Below, one piece after another: positions 1-5,760 of a stretch of 8,531 bases of DNA. Each line of letters starts with the position of its first letter. Within the stretch, counting starts at the first letter, position 1. Location: positions 1 through 8,531 of the forward strand of contig JAMCQY010000151.1 of NCBI GenBank assembly GCA_023381945.1, written 5' to 3'. The notes under the pieces were generated by a model, which saw nothing but the letters and a program-made list of their open reading frames with translations, was not told the DNA's origin and made no database searches. The stretch comes from Deltaproteobacteria bacterium. Lineage in GTDB: Bacteria; Desulfobacterota; Desulfobaccia; Desulfobaccales; 0-14-0-80-60-11. Both the position numbers and the translations under genes were made by a program.

Positions 1-27
1 GGAGAGGGAAAAAGGAAAAAATTAGGT

Positions 28-186
28 ATGTTATTTGAGTCTCCCAAATTTGGCCAAATTTATTATCTTTTTGATAGCAAGAAGCTTGCCGGACACTCCT
101 GGAGGAAATTGAGAAAGCCGCGGGCGAAAACATTCCATTTCCTCACGCCAGGGATGGACTCATTAAAATCTAAAGGACATCCTTAA
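28..186 (+). CDS. possible 52-aa ORF upstream of the TPR lipoprotein
   Basis: An open frame of 52 codons runs from ATG 28 to TAA 184-186 and ends 18 bp before the TPR lipoprotein gene. The product would be basic in its middle (many Lys and Arg) with no signal peptide, membrane segment or motif I recognise. There is no well-placed ribosome site: only an AGG directly against the ATG and purine-rich sequence further upstream. Codon choice is AT-rich at third positions, unlike the confident genes here. It may be a chance frame in the leader of the downstream gene, so I give it low weight. Confidence 0.15.
   Translation: MLFESPKFGQIYYLFDSKKLAGHSWRKLRKPRAKTFHFLTPGMDSLKSKGHP
46..61. repeat. perfect 16-bp palindrome in the leader of the TPR gene
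   Basis: AAATTTGGCCAAATTT reads identically on both strands. It lies about 145 bp before the TPR lipoprotein start, in the otherwise uncharacterised 204-bp leader. The uninterrupted dyad fits an operator for a dimeric regulator better than a terminator, because it has no loop and no following T-run. I see no convincing sigma-70 or sigma-54 promoter elsewhere in 1-204. Confidence 0.35.
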
Positions 187-204
187 CGTATCCGAGAGGT
201 CTCT

Positions 205-1644
205 ATGATGCGCCATTCTTTCATTAGCGGCATCTTTGCCGTGTTGTTGCTATCAGGCTGCGCGACTGTTCAATCTGCTGTTCAATCGACTGTTCGTTCG
301 AATCAGGAATATGTCGAAGGAGAGCGACTGTATAAATCCCAGCACTATGCCGAAGCACAAAGCCATGCTCTCAAGGCTTACAATGAGGACCCCAGTAACC
401 CGCTATATCAGTCCTTACTGGGATGGGCTTACCTGAAACAGGGAAACCTCGCCGAGGCCAGGCGTCTGTTTACCGATATGTACAACCATGATCAGGCCAG
501 CCTTCCGGCCCTTGTAGGGTTGGCCTGGGTGGAATATTCCAGCGGACAATTGGGCCAGTCGGAGGTTTGGTTCCAGAAGGAACTGGCCAGTGCCAAAGAA
601 TACGCCGGCGATCTTCAAAACTTTCCCTATTTTTCTCCTAATGATCAGGATTTCGTCACCTCCTGTCTTTCGGATGCCAACTATGGATTGGGACTCATCG
701 CCCTGGCTAAACATGATTATTCCGGGGCCCAGGCCTATCTGTCGGAAGCCCTGAAATACCCCAATAGTTTCATCGGCCACGAACCCATACGGGCTGCTCT
801 GGAAGAAAGCCAGGGGAAAAAACGCCGGCCGGACTTCGCCTATAACCTTAAGCAGGGCAAGCCGTCCAAGGCTTCGCTGGAGAAGTTAATCAAGACCGAC
901 CCTTACTCTGCCGACACTCCTCAGGTCGCGCAGCTCATAGCAAAAAACCAGGAATGGCAACCCCTGCAGAAGGAATTTGCCCGGGCCTATTTCGAGTTGG
1001 GAGACTTCAAACGGGCTCAGGAAAAACTGCAGGCTTACCTCCGGCACGCCCCCAGGGATGATGAGGCTCGCACCATGGACGCCTGGTGCGACATGTATTT
1101 GGGTCGCCTGCCCTTGGCACTCAGCAAGTTCAATACCCTTACCCGGAGAAAGAAATCGAATATGCAGGCGGTATTGGGTCGCGGGGTTACAGAGCTCTAT
1201 ATGGGGAAGCTCGACCAGGCCGATGCAGATTTCAAACACGTTCAGGATAGAGAACCGAACAATGCCCGGGCCCGGGTAGCCCGGGGGGCGGTGGCGTATT
1301 CGCGGGGAGACCTGCCCCAGGCCATCAAAATCTATAACGCTAATCTCCCGTACCTGCCGAAAAAGGAACCCTACTTTTCATGGTCCAGTCACGCCTTAAA
1401 CAACCTGGGTTGGAGCTATATCCGCACCGGTCAATACCAAGAGGCTTTGCAAACCTTCCAACGCCTGAAGGATCATCATATCCGCCCCATTTATCCTCAG
1501 GCGTATGATGGTATGGGATGGACTTACTTGTATATGGGAAAGAACGAAGAGGCTAAACAGGCGTTTCAGCAATCTTTGCAGTTGGCGCCGAACGATGTGG
1601 TAGCCAAAAACGGGCTGGCCAAACTTGCCACGGCCCAAAAATGA
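205..1644 (+). CDS. TPR-repeat lipoprotein
   Basis: A 479-residue envelope protein that probably serves as a protein-protein interaction scaffold. The N-terminus has Met-Met-Arg-His, a hydrophobic stretch and the lipobox L-S-G-C with Cys at residue 19, so it should be cleaved by signal peptidase II and lipid-anchored. The rest is mostly helix-turn-helix repeats of TPR type, roughly ten, with typical G-x-A-Y/W-x-x-x-G and A-x-x-x-F/Y patterns at about residues 33-130, 158-188 and 251-466. The last repeats (G-W-S-Y-x-x-x-G-x-Y-x-E-A and G-W-T-Y-L-Y-M-G) are clearest. Two adjacent ATGs (205, 208) share a GAGAGG ribosome site at 194-199; the second has the better 8-nt spacing. The gene converges on the response regulator with a 41-bp gap and shows no sigma-54 promoter, so it is probably outside the neighbouring regulon. 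The specific partner is unknown. Confidence 0.85.
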   Translation: MMRHSFISGIFAVLLLSGCATVQSAVQSTVRSNQEYVEGERLYKSQHYAEAQSHALKAYNEDPSNPLYQSLLGWAYLKQGNLAEARRLFTDMYNHDQASLPALVGLAWVEYSSGQLGQSEVWFQKELASAKEYAGDLQNFPYFSPNDQDFVTSCLSDANYGLGLIALAKHDYSGAQAYLSEALKYPNSFIGHEPIRAALEESQGKKRRPDFAYNLKQGKPSKASLEKLIKTDPYSADTPQVAQLIAKNQEWQPLQKEFARAYFELGDFKRAQEKLQAYLRHAPRDDEARTMDAWCDMYLGRLPLALSKFNTLTRRKKSNMQAVLGRGVTELYMGKLDQADADFKHVQDREPNNARARVARGAVAYSRGDLPQAIKIYNANLPYLPKKEPYFSWSSHALNNLGWSYIRTGQYQEALQTFQRLKDHHIRPIYPQAYDGMGWTYLYMGKNEEAKQAFQQSLQLAPNDVVAKNGLAKLATAQK

Positions 1645-1685
1645 CCGGTGGCACCTTGGTCCCATTGGTGGAAGATTGCTTTAAC

Positions 1686-3062
1686 TTAGCCCTCTTCGCT
1701 CCCATTGCCGATGCCGTATTCGCTAAGTTTATTAAAGAGGGTGCGCCGGGAGATGCCAAGTTGACGGGCAGCCTTTGACTTGTTGCCCTGGGTCTCTTCC
1801 AGGGTCTTCAGGATAAGTTGCTTTTCCATCTCCCGCATGGACAAGCCCGCCTTGATGGCGATTTCGCCAGGAGCCTCCTCAGTCTCCAGGCTGCGCAGGG
1901 TTAAGGGCAGGTCCTGCAGGCGGAGATACTCCCGGGGACACATGATAACCGCCCGCTCCACGGCGTTTTCCAGTTCGCGCACGTTGCCCGGCCACTGGTA
2001 CCGTTGAAAGGCGTCGAGGACGGCGGGTTCGAGACCCTTGATGGGGCGGTGGTTTTTTTCCGCATAAACCTTCAGGAAATATTCGGCCAAAAGGGGTATA
2101 TCCTCCCGGCGCTCCCTTAGCGGCGGTATGGTTAGAGATACAACATTCAGCCGGTAGTAGAGGTCCTCGCGGAAACGGCCTGACTGGACTTCCTGGAGAA
2201 GGTCCTTGTTAGTGGCGGCAATCACCCTGACATCCACCTTGATAGTGCGGGTGGCGCCCACCGGTTCAAACTCCTTCTCTTGCAGGACCCGCAGCATTTT
2301 GGCTTGAGTATTGAGAGTCATGTCGCCGATTTCGTCCAAAAAGATGGTGCCGCCGTCGGCCTGCTGGAAACGGCCTTCTTTGCGGCTCACCGCGCCGGTG
2401 AAGGCGCCGCGTTCATGGCCGAAAAGCTCGCTTTCCAGCAGACTTTCCTGCAAGGCCGCGCAGTTGAGCTTTACCAGAGGTTTCTTCTGCCGCGGACTGT
2501 TCTGGTGAATGGCATTGGCGATCAGCTCTTTGCCCGTGCCCGATTCCCCCAGGATGAGCACCGTGGCCTCGGTGGGCGCCACCAGGGCCAGGGTCTCGAA
2601 GATCTCCAGCATCTTCGGGCTGCGGCCGATGATGCTTGAAAAATCGAACTGGGCGTCCAGCCTTGCCTGCTGTAAAAGACTTCCCTGCTCCAACTCGTGA
2701 AGATGGAGGGCCTTGCGTATTTTCAGGGTAAGCTCTTCCATGTCCAGGGGCTTGGCCACAAAGTCCGTTGCCCCCGATTTAATGGCCTCCACGGCGGATT
2801 CGATGGTACCGTAGGCCGTCATCATGATGATGGGCATGGCCGAGGTTATTTCCCTCATCCGCCGCAGGGCCTCCAGGCCGTCCATGCCGGGCATCTTGAG
2901 ATCCAGCAAGACCAGGTCGAAGGCCCGTTCTTGCACGGCGCTCACAGCTTTAAGGCCATCGGGGGCCTCGCTGACCTTGAAGCCCTCATCTTCCAAATAG
3001 GCCAGCAGCATCTGCCGATGTCCGGCCTCATCGTCGACTACCAGTAAATTTTTGCTATCCAT
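1686..3062 (-). CDS. sigma-54-dependent NtrC/ZraR-type response regulator
   Basis: A 458-residue cytoplasmic transcription activator. It should be phosphorylated by a histidine kinase and then use ATP hydrolysis to open promoters bound by sigma-54 RNA polymerase. The receiver (about 1-120) has the acidic pair D10-D11, phospho-acceptor D54 in L-L-D-L-K-M-P-G, T82 and K104-P105. The AAA+ domain (about 142-370) has Walker A GESGTGKE at 172-179, the sigma-54-contacting loop GAFTGA at 219-224 and Walker B I-F-L-D-E at 240-244. The C-terminus carries a Fis-type helix-turn-helix (N-K-S-K-A-A-R-Q-L-G-I-S-R-R-T-L). All functional residues are present and the length is normal. ATG 3062 has only a weak AGG site. 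A cognate kinase is not adjacent; the one at 5939-7642 is the best local candidate, with the putative target genes between them. Architecture matches ZraR/AtoC/NtrC; the exact subfamily is not decided. Confidence 0.95.
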   Translation of the reverse strand: MDSKNLLVVDDEAGHRQMLLAYLEDEGFKVSEAPDGLKAVSAVQERAFDLVLLDLKMPGMDGLEALRRMREITSAMPIIMMTAYGTIESAVEAIKSGATDFVAKPLDMEELTLKIRKALHLHELEQGSLLQQARLDAQFDFSSIIGRSPKMLEIFETLALVAPTEATVLILGESGTGKELIANAIHQNSPRQKKPLVKLNCAALQESLLESELFGHERGAFTGAVSRKEGRFQQADGGTIFLDEIGDMTLNTQAKMLRVLQEKEFEPVGATRTIKVDVRVIAATNKDLLQEVQSGRFREDLYYRLNVVSLTIPPLRERREDIPLLAEYFLKVYAEKNHRPIKGLEPAVLDAFQRYQWPGNVRELENAVERAVIMCPREYLRLQDLPLTLRSLETEEAPGEIAIKAGLSMREMEKQLILKTLEETQGNKSKAARQLGISRRTLFNKLSEYGIGNGSEEG

Positions 3063-3116
3063 ATACCTGTGGTTCCACTATTCGGGGTAATGGCTTCCAG
3101 GGCGTGCCTGAGGCCA

Positions 3117-3130
3117 CCTGCTTATTATAA
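3117..3130 (-). promoter_or_regulatory. probable -10 box of the response regulator promoter
   Basis: Reading the minus strand, TATAAT occurs at 3129-3124, about 60 bp before the regulator's ATG, in the gap after the terminator of the preceding gene. The -35 region is poor (no TTGACA-like hexamer at 16-18 bp), so the promoter may be weak or activator-assisted. No good sigma-54 promoter is present here, which suggests the regulator is made from a housekeeping promoter. Confidence 0.4.
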
Positions 3131-3168
3131 CCTCCCTTAAAGCGAAAACTATTATTTCGGCGGACTTT

Positions 3169-3213
3169 CAAAAAGAATGCCCTTCCCGGAGCTTGCACTC
3201 CACCGGGAAGGGC
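3169..3213 (-). terminator. rho-independent terminator of the Cys-rich secreted gene
   Basis: A perfect 11-bp stem (GCCCTTCCCGG at 3179-3189 against CCGGGAAGGGC at 3203-3213) encloses a 13-nt loop. On the minus strand it is followed by ATTCTTTTTG. It sits 37 bp past the stop of the gene at 3250-3561 and separates that gene from the response regulator. The stem arms are almost the same as those of the terminator at 4239-4274. Confidence 0.85.
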
Positions 3214-3249
3214 GCCGGTTATGGAGGGGAATGGTGGTTGAGCTACTTA

Positions 3250-3561
3250 TTACCAGCAGCCCCAGCCCCGATAGTTCGCGGCTGGGTAACTGTAATACTG
3301 TCCTGACGCATCAATCGTATCAGCGTATTGAGTGTGCTGGTCAGGGGCGACCACGGGGCAGTAGCCGGTTCCCGTCATGGGGCAGTAATAGTTGCCGGGG
3401 CCGCCCAGCATGGGACAATTATAAGAGCCCGCGGCAGTATATGGGCCGTTTACCGGTCCTCCCCACATGCCGCAGCCGCCCCAGCCGCCGGCCATCGCCC
3501 CGCTGGCGCCGAGAGTCAAAACCAGGATAGTTGCCATTATCAATATGCTTTTCTTTAACAA
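3250..3561 (-). CDS. small secreted Cys/Gly/Tyr-rich protein with CPM motifs
   Basis: A 103-residue exported protein of unknown function. A classical signal peptide (Lys3-Lys4, hydrophobic core 5-20) ends at A-M-A, with likely cleavage after residue 24. The mature part of about 79 residues is rich in Gly, Tyr and Trp. It has five cysteines (30, 49, 60, 68, 102), three of them in related Tyr-x-Cys-Pro or Tyr-Cys-Pro contexts: Y-N-C-P-M, Y-Y-C-P-M and G-Y-C-P-V. The C-P-M motif recalls the short heavy-metal-binding motif (Y-x-C-P-M-H-P) of copper ATPases, but His-Pro is missing. Metal or thiol chemistry in the periplasm is therefore inference. The start is TTG at 3561, chosen because a strong GGAGGG lies 8 nt upstream and no in-frame ATG precedes the signal peptide. 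It has its own sigma-54 promoter and terminator. Confidence 0.8.
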   Translation of the reverse strand: MLKKSILIMATILVLTLGASGAMAGGWGGCGMWGGPVNGPYTAAGSYNCPMLGGPGNYYCPMTGTGYCPVVAPDQHTQYADTIDASGQYYSYPAANYRGWGCW

Positions 3562-3600
3562 AGTTTATGCCCTCCAAATCTGGATTTGAAATATTTTAAA

Positions 3601-3616
3601 AGCAATAGCTATGCCA
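3601..3616 (-). promoter_or_regulatory. sigma-54 promoter of the Cys-rich secreted gene
   Basis: On the minus strand the sequence reads TGGCAT-AGCTA-TTGCT, with GG and GC at the invariant -24/-12 spacing. The only departure from the Y-GG-Y-A-Y-R-N4-TTGC-W consensus in the core is within the tolerated positions. The predicted transcript start is near 3590, giving a leader of about 28 nt that contains the GGAGGG ribosome site before the TTG start at 3561. Confidence 0.8.
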
Positions 3617-3668
3617 AATTGGTCTTTACGCTGAAGTCAAGGATATGCAGGGTTTTTATGAAGCCTCT

Positions 3669-3920
3669 TCAATCTTGCTGACTAAAAATTTCCAAAGGCA
3701 GATTTTTACTGTGAAAATTCTGCGCAGTTTTTGAGGTCGGCTTTAAAGGAAAACAGAAAACCGGTCCTGATTCGCAATCGAAAAACAGCTGGAAAGCCTC
3801 CTCATCGAATCGAAGCATCAGGCCTGCGCATTGAGCGCAAATGGCAGCACAGTCATTAGGCCCGGCCAATCGTTGCTCCACAGCCCCACAATCTATACAT
3901 CTATATTCGTAATTGGGCAT
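3669..3920 (-). CDS. FmdB-like zinc-ribbon protein
   Basis: An 83-residue cytoplasmic protein. Its N-terminus M-P-N-Y-E-Y-R-C-I-D-C-G is typical of the FmdB/CxxC_CxxC_SSSS zinc-ribbon family. C8-x2-C11 and C28-x2-C31 form a complete four-cysteine zinc site. Beyond residue 40 the chain is not family-typical but adds C49 and C56. The family's role is poorly defined; FmdB was proposed as a regulator, and small members are often encoded beside metabolic or stress genes. I chose ATG 3920 over an upstream in-frame ATG at 3977, because the family begins with M-P-x-Y-E-Y and AGGTG lies 4 nt upstream of 3920. It has its own sigma-54 promoter and no terminator, so it may read into the Cys-rich gene downstream. 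Its last codons overlap predicted enhancer sites of that gene. Confidence 0.75.
   Translation of the reverse strand: MPNYEYRCIDCGAVEQRLAGPNDCAAICAQCAGLMLRFDEEAFQLFFDCESGPVFCFPLKPTSKTAQNFHSKNLPLEIFSQQD
3679..3695. promoter_or_regulatory. candidate enhancer, proximal site, for the 3601-3616 promoter
   Basis: TGACTAAAAATTTCCAA matches the pattern TGnGnAnAnTnTnCnCA at about seven of ten fixed positions. It shares a 14-base identical core (GCTGACTAAAAATT) with the site at 4084-4100. Its centre is about 72 bp upstream of the promoter GG and 31 bp from the stronger site at 3710-3726. It lies inside the 3-prime end of the FmdB-like gene. Confidence 0.45.
3710..3726. promoter_or_regulatory. candidate enhancer, distal site, for the 3601-3616 promoter
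   Basis: TGTGAAAATTCTGCGCA is a partly palindromic 17-mer (TG-G-A-A-T-T-C-CA), about 104 bp upstream of the sigma-54 promoter GG. Closely related 17-mers occur at 4116-4132 and 4919-4935 in the same position relative to their promoters, and an inverted-orientation copy is at 5894-5910. This fits an NtrC-type activator site. It overlaps the coding sequence of the FmdB-like gene. Confidence 0.55.
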
Positions 3921-3999
3921 ATAGCACCTAATTTCCTTGTCCTTTCGAATTTTTCTTGAAACGGCCCCAGCCAGCAATCACTCGTTTTACTGGTTATAG

Positions 4000-4015
4000 A
4001 GCAACTCTCATGCCA
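4000..4015 (-). promoter_or_regulatory. sigma-54 promoter of the FmdB-like gene
   Basis: On the minus strand TGGCAT-GAGAG-TTGCT matches every fixed position of the Y-GG-Y-A-Y-R-N4-TTGC-W consensus. The predicted transcript start is near 3989, about 69 bp before the ATG at 3920. Confidence 0.85.
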
Positions 4016-4083
4016 TGAGGAGGTTTTGAATGTAACTAATGAAAATATGAAGTCTTTTTACTGAGCCAGCGAATCATGGCAGC

Positions 4084-4100
4084 TGACTAAAAATTGCTCA
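4084..4100. promoter_or_regulatory. candidate enhancer, proximal site, for the 4000-4015 promoter
   Basis: TGACTAAAAATTGCTCA fits the shared enhancer pattern at eight of ten fixed positions. Its centre is about 78 bp from the promoter GG and 32 bp from the partner site at 4116-4132. The gap 3921-4308 holds only this pair, the sigma-54 promoter and the terminator at 4234-4274; I see no gene in it. Confidence 0.45.
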
Positions 4101-4115
4101 TTTCCAGATGGCCCT

Positions 4116-4132
4116 TGTGAAATTTCTGCATA
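4116..4132. promoter_or_regulatory. candidate enhancer, distal site, for the 4000-4015 promoter
   Basis: TGTGAAATTTCTGCATA matches the site at 3710-3726 in 14 of 17 bases. It lies about 110 bp upstream of the promoter GG, in non-coding DNA. Conservation between this intergenic copy and the coding-region copy argues for regulatory rather than protein-level constraint. Confidence 0.55.
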
Positions 4133-4233
4133 GCGATGATCGTAAATAGAAATCAACGGGTTCAATACATAATGAAAGTTCTTCTGCTTTGCTGATAGAG
4201 GCGGACCGCGCTAAAAGCGCCTATAATAATAAC

Positions 4234-4274
4234 AAAAAGCCCTTCCCGAAAGCTTTGGGGGCTTCGGGAAGGGC
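4234..4274 (-). terminator. rho-independent terminator of the Gly/Met-rich gene
   Basis: A 12-bp perfect stem (GCCCTTCCCGAA at 4239-4250 against TTCGGGAAGGGC at 4263-4274) can extend by two pairs with one bulged A. On the minus strand it is followed by a T-run (TTTTTG). It lies 35 bp past the stop at 4309 and separates the Gly/Met-rich gene from the zinc-ribbon gene. Confidence 0.88.
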
Positions 4275-4308
4275 GAGGCGGGTTTTAAGGATTGCCCGGA
4301 CGGGTGAG

Positions 4309-4737
4309 CTACTGAGCGTTGCCGGTGTTCATGTTCATGGGCATGGAGCCGCTATGGCCGGAGCCAGTCATGGAACCCTGCTGACCCGAGCCCGTCATGG
4401 AACCGCCCTGACCGGAGCCCGTCATGGAACCCTGCTGACCCGAGCCAGTCATGGAACCGCCCTGACCGGAGGTCATCATGTAGCCGCCCTGACCGGAGCC
4501 CGTCATGGAGCCGTGCTGGTCGGAGCCCATCATGGAGCCGCCAGCCATCGGACCACCAGCCCCCATCATGCCACCACCAGCCCCCATCATGCCACCACCG
4601 CCACCCATCATGCCACCGCCGCCACCCATCATGCCGCCGCCACCGCCCATGGGGCCGCCGCAAGGTCCGGCCATTGCCACGGCGGCAAGCAATCCCATAG
4701 CCAAGACGACTACCGTCATTACCATAAACTTTTTCAT
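4309..4737 (-). CDS. secreted Gly/Met-rich tandem-repeat protein
   Basis: A 142-residue exported low-complexity protein of unknown function. The signal peptide (M-K-K, hydrophobic core, A-V-A-M-A) should be cut after residue 23, leaving a mature chain that starts G-P-C-G. Its only cysteine is C26. Then come four 7-residue units of the G5-M-M type (about 30-60) and about seven 9-residue units of the form G-S-M-T-G-S-G-Q-x to near the C-terminus. The mature 119 residues hold about 22 methionines, a few His and almost no hydrophobic core, so it is probably disordered. Met-rich periplasmic proteins can bind Cu(I) or Ag(I); that role is inference. ATG 4737 is chosen over 4839 because it begins the signal peptide and has AGGAGG at ideal spacing, and the upstream start would lie before the sigma-54 transcript start. 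The N-terminus resembles that of the protein at 7726-8217. Confidence 0.8.
   Translation of the reverse strand: MKKFMVMTVVVLAMGLLAAVAMAGPCGGPMGGGGGMMGGGGGMMGGGGGMMGAGGGMMGAGGPMAGGSMMGSDQHGSMTGSGQGGYMMTSGQGGSMTGSGQQGSMTGSGQGGSMTGSGQQGSMTGSGHSGSMPMNMNTGNAQ
4340..4528 (-). repeat. seven 27-bp tandem repeats within the Gly/Met-rich gene
   Basis: Units start at 4340, 4367, 4394, 4421, 4448, 4475 and 4502, each encoding nine residues. Units 2 and 4 (4367, 4421) differ only in the last base, and units 3 and 5 (4394, 4448) only in the last three. The middle is therefore a duplicated 54-bp dimer, implying recent expansion by slippage or unequal recombination. Confidence 0.9.
4562..4645 (-). repeat. 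four 21-bp tandem repeats encoding Gly/Met units
   Basis: Four 21-bp units begin at 4562, 4583, 4604 and 4625, each starting CCCATCATG on the plus strand. They encode Met-Met pairs separated by Gly runs. Differences are mostly at synonymous third positions (GGT, GGC), so the array is older or more constrained than the neighbouring 27-bp array. Confidence 0.85.
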
Positions 4738-4792
4738 CTGCTTCCTCCTCTTGGGTTTGTCACCCCGCTTGGGGCAACCTAAGTTGTTAGGA

Positions 4793-4808
4793 AGCAACAG
4801 CCGTGCCA
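4793..4808 (-). promoter_or_regulatory. sigma-54 promoter of the Gly/Met-rich gene
   Basis: On the minus strand TGGCAC-GGCTG-TTGCT is a textbook sigma-54 promoter with a full match to TGGCAC at -24 and TTGC at -12. The predicted transcript start is near 4782, about 45 bp before the ATG at 4737. The AGGAGG ribosome site lies within that leader. Confidence 0.9.
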
Positions 4809-4886
4809 GATGCGGGTCAAGAATGTAAACAATGAACATATCTGAAATGTTCGGCCAGGACGCCGATGCCGCTATTTACCGCCCAG

Positions 4887-4904
4887 TGAGCAAGAATTAG
4901 GCAC
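4887..4904. promoter_or_regulatory. candidate enhancer, proximal site, for the 4793-4808 promoter
   Basis: TGAGCAAGAATTAGGCAC resembles the reverse complement of the 3710-3726 site (TGCGCAGAATTTTCACA) with one inserted base. It lies about 88 bp from the promoter GG and starts 32 bp before the partner site at 4919. It is the weakest of the three proximal sites by sequence but has the same pair spacing. Confidence 0.35.
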
Positions 4905-4918
4905 CTCGGTGATCAAGG

Positions 4919-4935
4919 TGTAAAAATCCTGCGCA
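4919..4935. promoter_or_regulatory. candidate enhancer, distal site, for the 4793-4808 promoter
   Basis: TGTAAAAATCCTGCGCA matches the 3710-3726 site in 15 of 17 bases. Its centre is about 120 bp upstream of the promoter GG, just beyond the stop codon of the outer-membrane protein gene. Confidence 0.55.
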
Positions 4936-4947
4936 AGGGCGCCGCGG

Positions 4948-5760
4948 CTAAAAGTAGAAATTGAGGAGCGTCCCTCCGGCATAGTCAGGGGCCCCGGCGA
5001 TAATGCCCTTCTGGGCGTAAGCGGTGATGCTGATTTTTCTGGTAAAATAGTATTCAAAGCCGAGGGTGGCGTTGAGGTATTCTCTTGAGAATTCCGTGAT
5101 CTGCGTGGCGAAATTGAATTCGATATAAGGCTTGAAGCTGGAGGTGACCCAGCGGGCATAGCCAACCCCGGAAGAGAAAAAGTTTTTAAGGTTAACGCCG
5201 GGGGGATTTCCCAGAACAGTGTATCCGGCATAGCCGTAAACGATGTTCCGGTCGAAATTTTTGCGAAACGCCAGGCCGCCGCTGCCGTCGAATTCCCCCG
5301 TGCCCAGGGCCCGATTACGGTCGGCGGTGGGGAATTTGACCGCGCCGTAAACGCTGAGGGCGGGAAAGTCCGGCTTTTCTTCGACAAATATATAGTTGGC
5401 CGTGGCGGTCATGTCTCCCAGACCGAAAGTAGCGCCCCGGCGAGTCGCGCCGATGCCGGGAAACACCCCCACCGGCACACCCTCAACGGTGGCGGCGCTG
5501 CCATTTTTTTGATATAAAAAGGGGAGGGTTAAGGCTAAAGTCAGGCGCGGGGTGGCATAGAATTTGAGGGTTGTTGGAAAATAGACATAGGTGATGTGGG
5601 CGTTGGCGCCATAATCGCCGTAGGAAGCATAGACCCCGCTATGCAAGGAGAATTTGGTGGGTTCTTCGGCCTGTTCGGCATGTAGCGGAACTGCGGCGAC
5701 CAAAAGAACTGCTGCCAAGAAAAACCCCATCAAGCGTGACATAATTGACAAGCGTGACAT
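4948..5760 (-). CDS. outer-membrane beta-barrel protein (phenol MetA-pathway transporter-like)
   Basis: A 270-residue outer-membrane protein. The signal peptide (hydrophobic 11-24, ending P-L-H-A) is probably cut after residue 28. The rest alternates polar and aromatic/hydrophobic residues in repeated amphipathic strands and ends with a terminal Phe (L-L-N-F-Y-F), the usual signature for barrel assembly. The segments G-T-G-E-F-D-G-S-G-G-L-A and Y-A-G-Y-T-V-L-G resemble the family annotated as MetA-pathway phenol-degradation transporter (PF13557). That name says little about substrate, so a role in passage or efflux across the outer membrane is inference. ATG 5760 is chosen over 5892 because AGGAGG lies 6 nt upstream and the signal peptide follows. 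An exact 18-bp tandem duplication covers the start codon and adds six residues. No terminator follows, so it may be co-transcribed with the Gly/Met-rich gene. Confidence 0.82.
   Translation of the reverse strand: MSRLSIMSRLMGFFLAAVLLVAAVPLHAEQAEEPTKFSLHSGVYASYGDYGANAHITYVYFPTTLKFYATPRLTLALTLPFLYQKNGSAATVEGVPVGVFPGIGATRRGATFGLGDMTATANYIFVEEKPDFPALSVYGAVKFPTADRNRALGTGEFDGSGGLAFRKNFDRNIVYGYAGYTVLGNPPGVNLKNFFSSGVGYARWVTSSFKPYIEFNFATQITEFSREYLNATLGFEYYFTRKISITAYAQKGIIAGAPDYAGGTLLNFYF

Noticed and set aside
1645..1685. Terminator between the convergent TPR and regulator genes
   Set aside because: Only short, imperfect pairing and no T-run on either strand.
3100..3116. Possible sigma-54 promoter for the response regulator (TGGCCT-CAGGC-ACGC)
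   Set aside because: The -12 half is not TTGC and the -24 half is poor; the nearby TATAAT box explains expression better.
3177..3530. 117-residue plus-strand frame opposite the Cys-rich gene
   Set aside because: It is antisense to a gene with a signal peptide, a strong ribosome site and its own promoter and terminator; no domain or ribosome site was seen.
3921..3977. Longer N-terminus of the zinc-ribbon protein starting at 3977
   Set aside because: The family begins at M-P-x-Y-E-Y, and the ribosome site AGGTG precedes 3920.
4340..4528. Regular 27-bp repeats that might suggest a CRISPR array
   Set aside because: The units are contiguous with no unique spacers and keep an open reading frame in a signal-peptide protein.
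4352..4663. 103-residue minus-strand frame rich in Trp, Arg and His
   Set aside because: It is a frame-shifted reading of the same tandem repeats; the signal peptide and ribosome site belong to the other frame.
4189..4782. 197-residue plus-strand frame rich in His, Ala and Thr
   Set aside because: It is antisense to the Gly/Met-rich repeat gene. Its regularity only mirrors the repeats, it crosses the terminator at 4234-4274, and it has no ribosome site.
4738..4839. Longer N-terminus of the Gly/Met-rich protein starting at 4839
   Set aside because: It would start upstream of the sigma-54 promoter and bury the signal peptide; AGGAGG marks ATG 4737.
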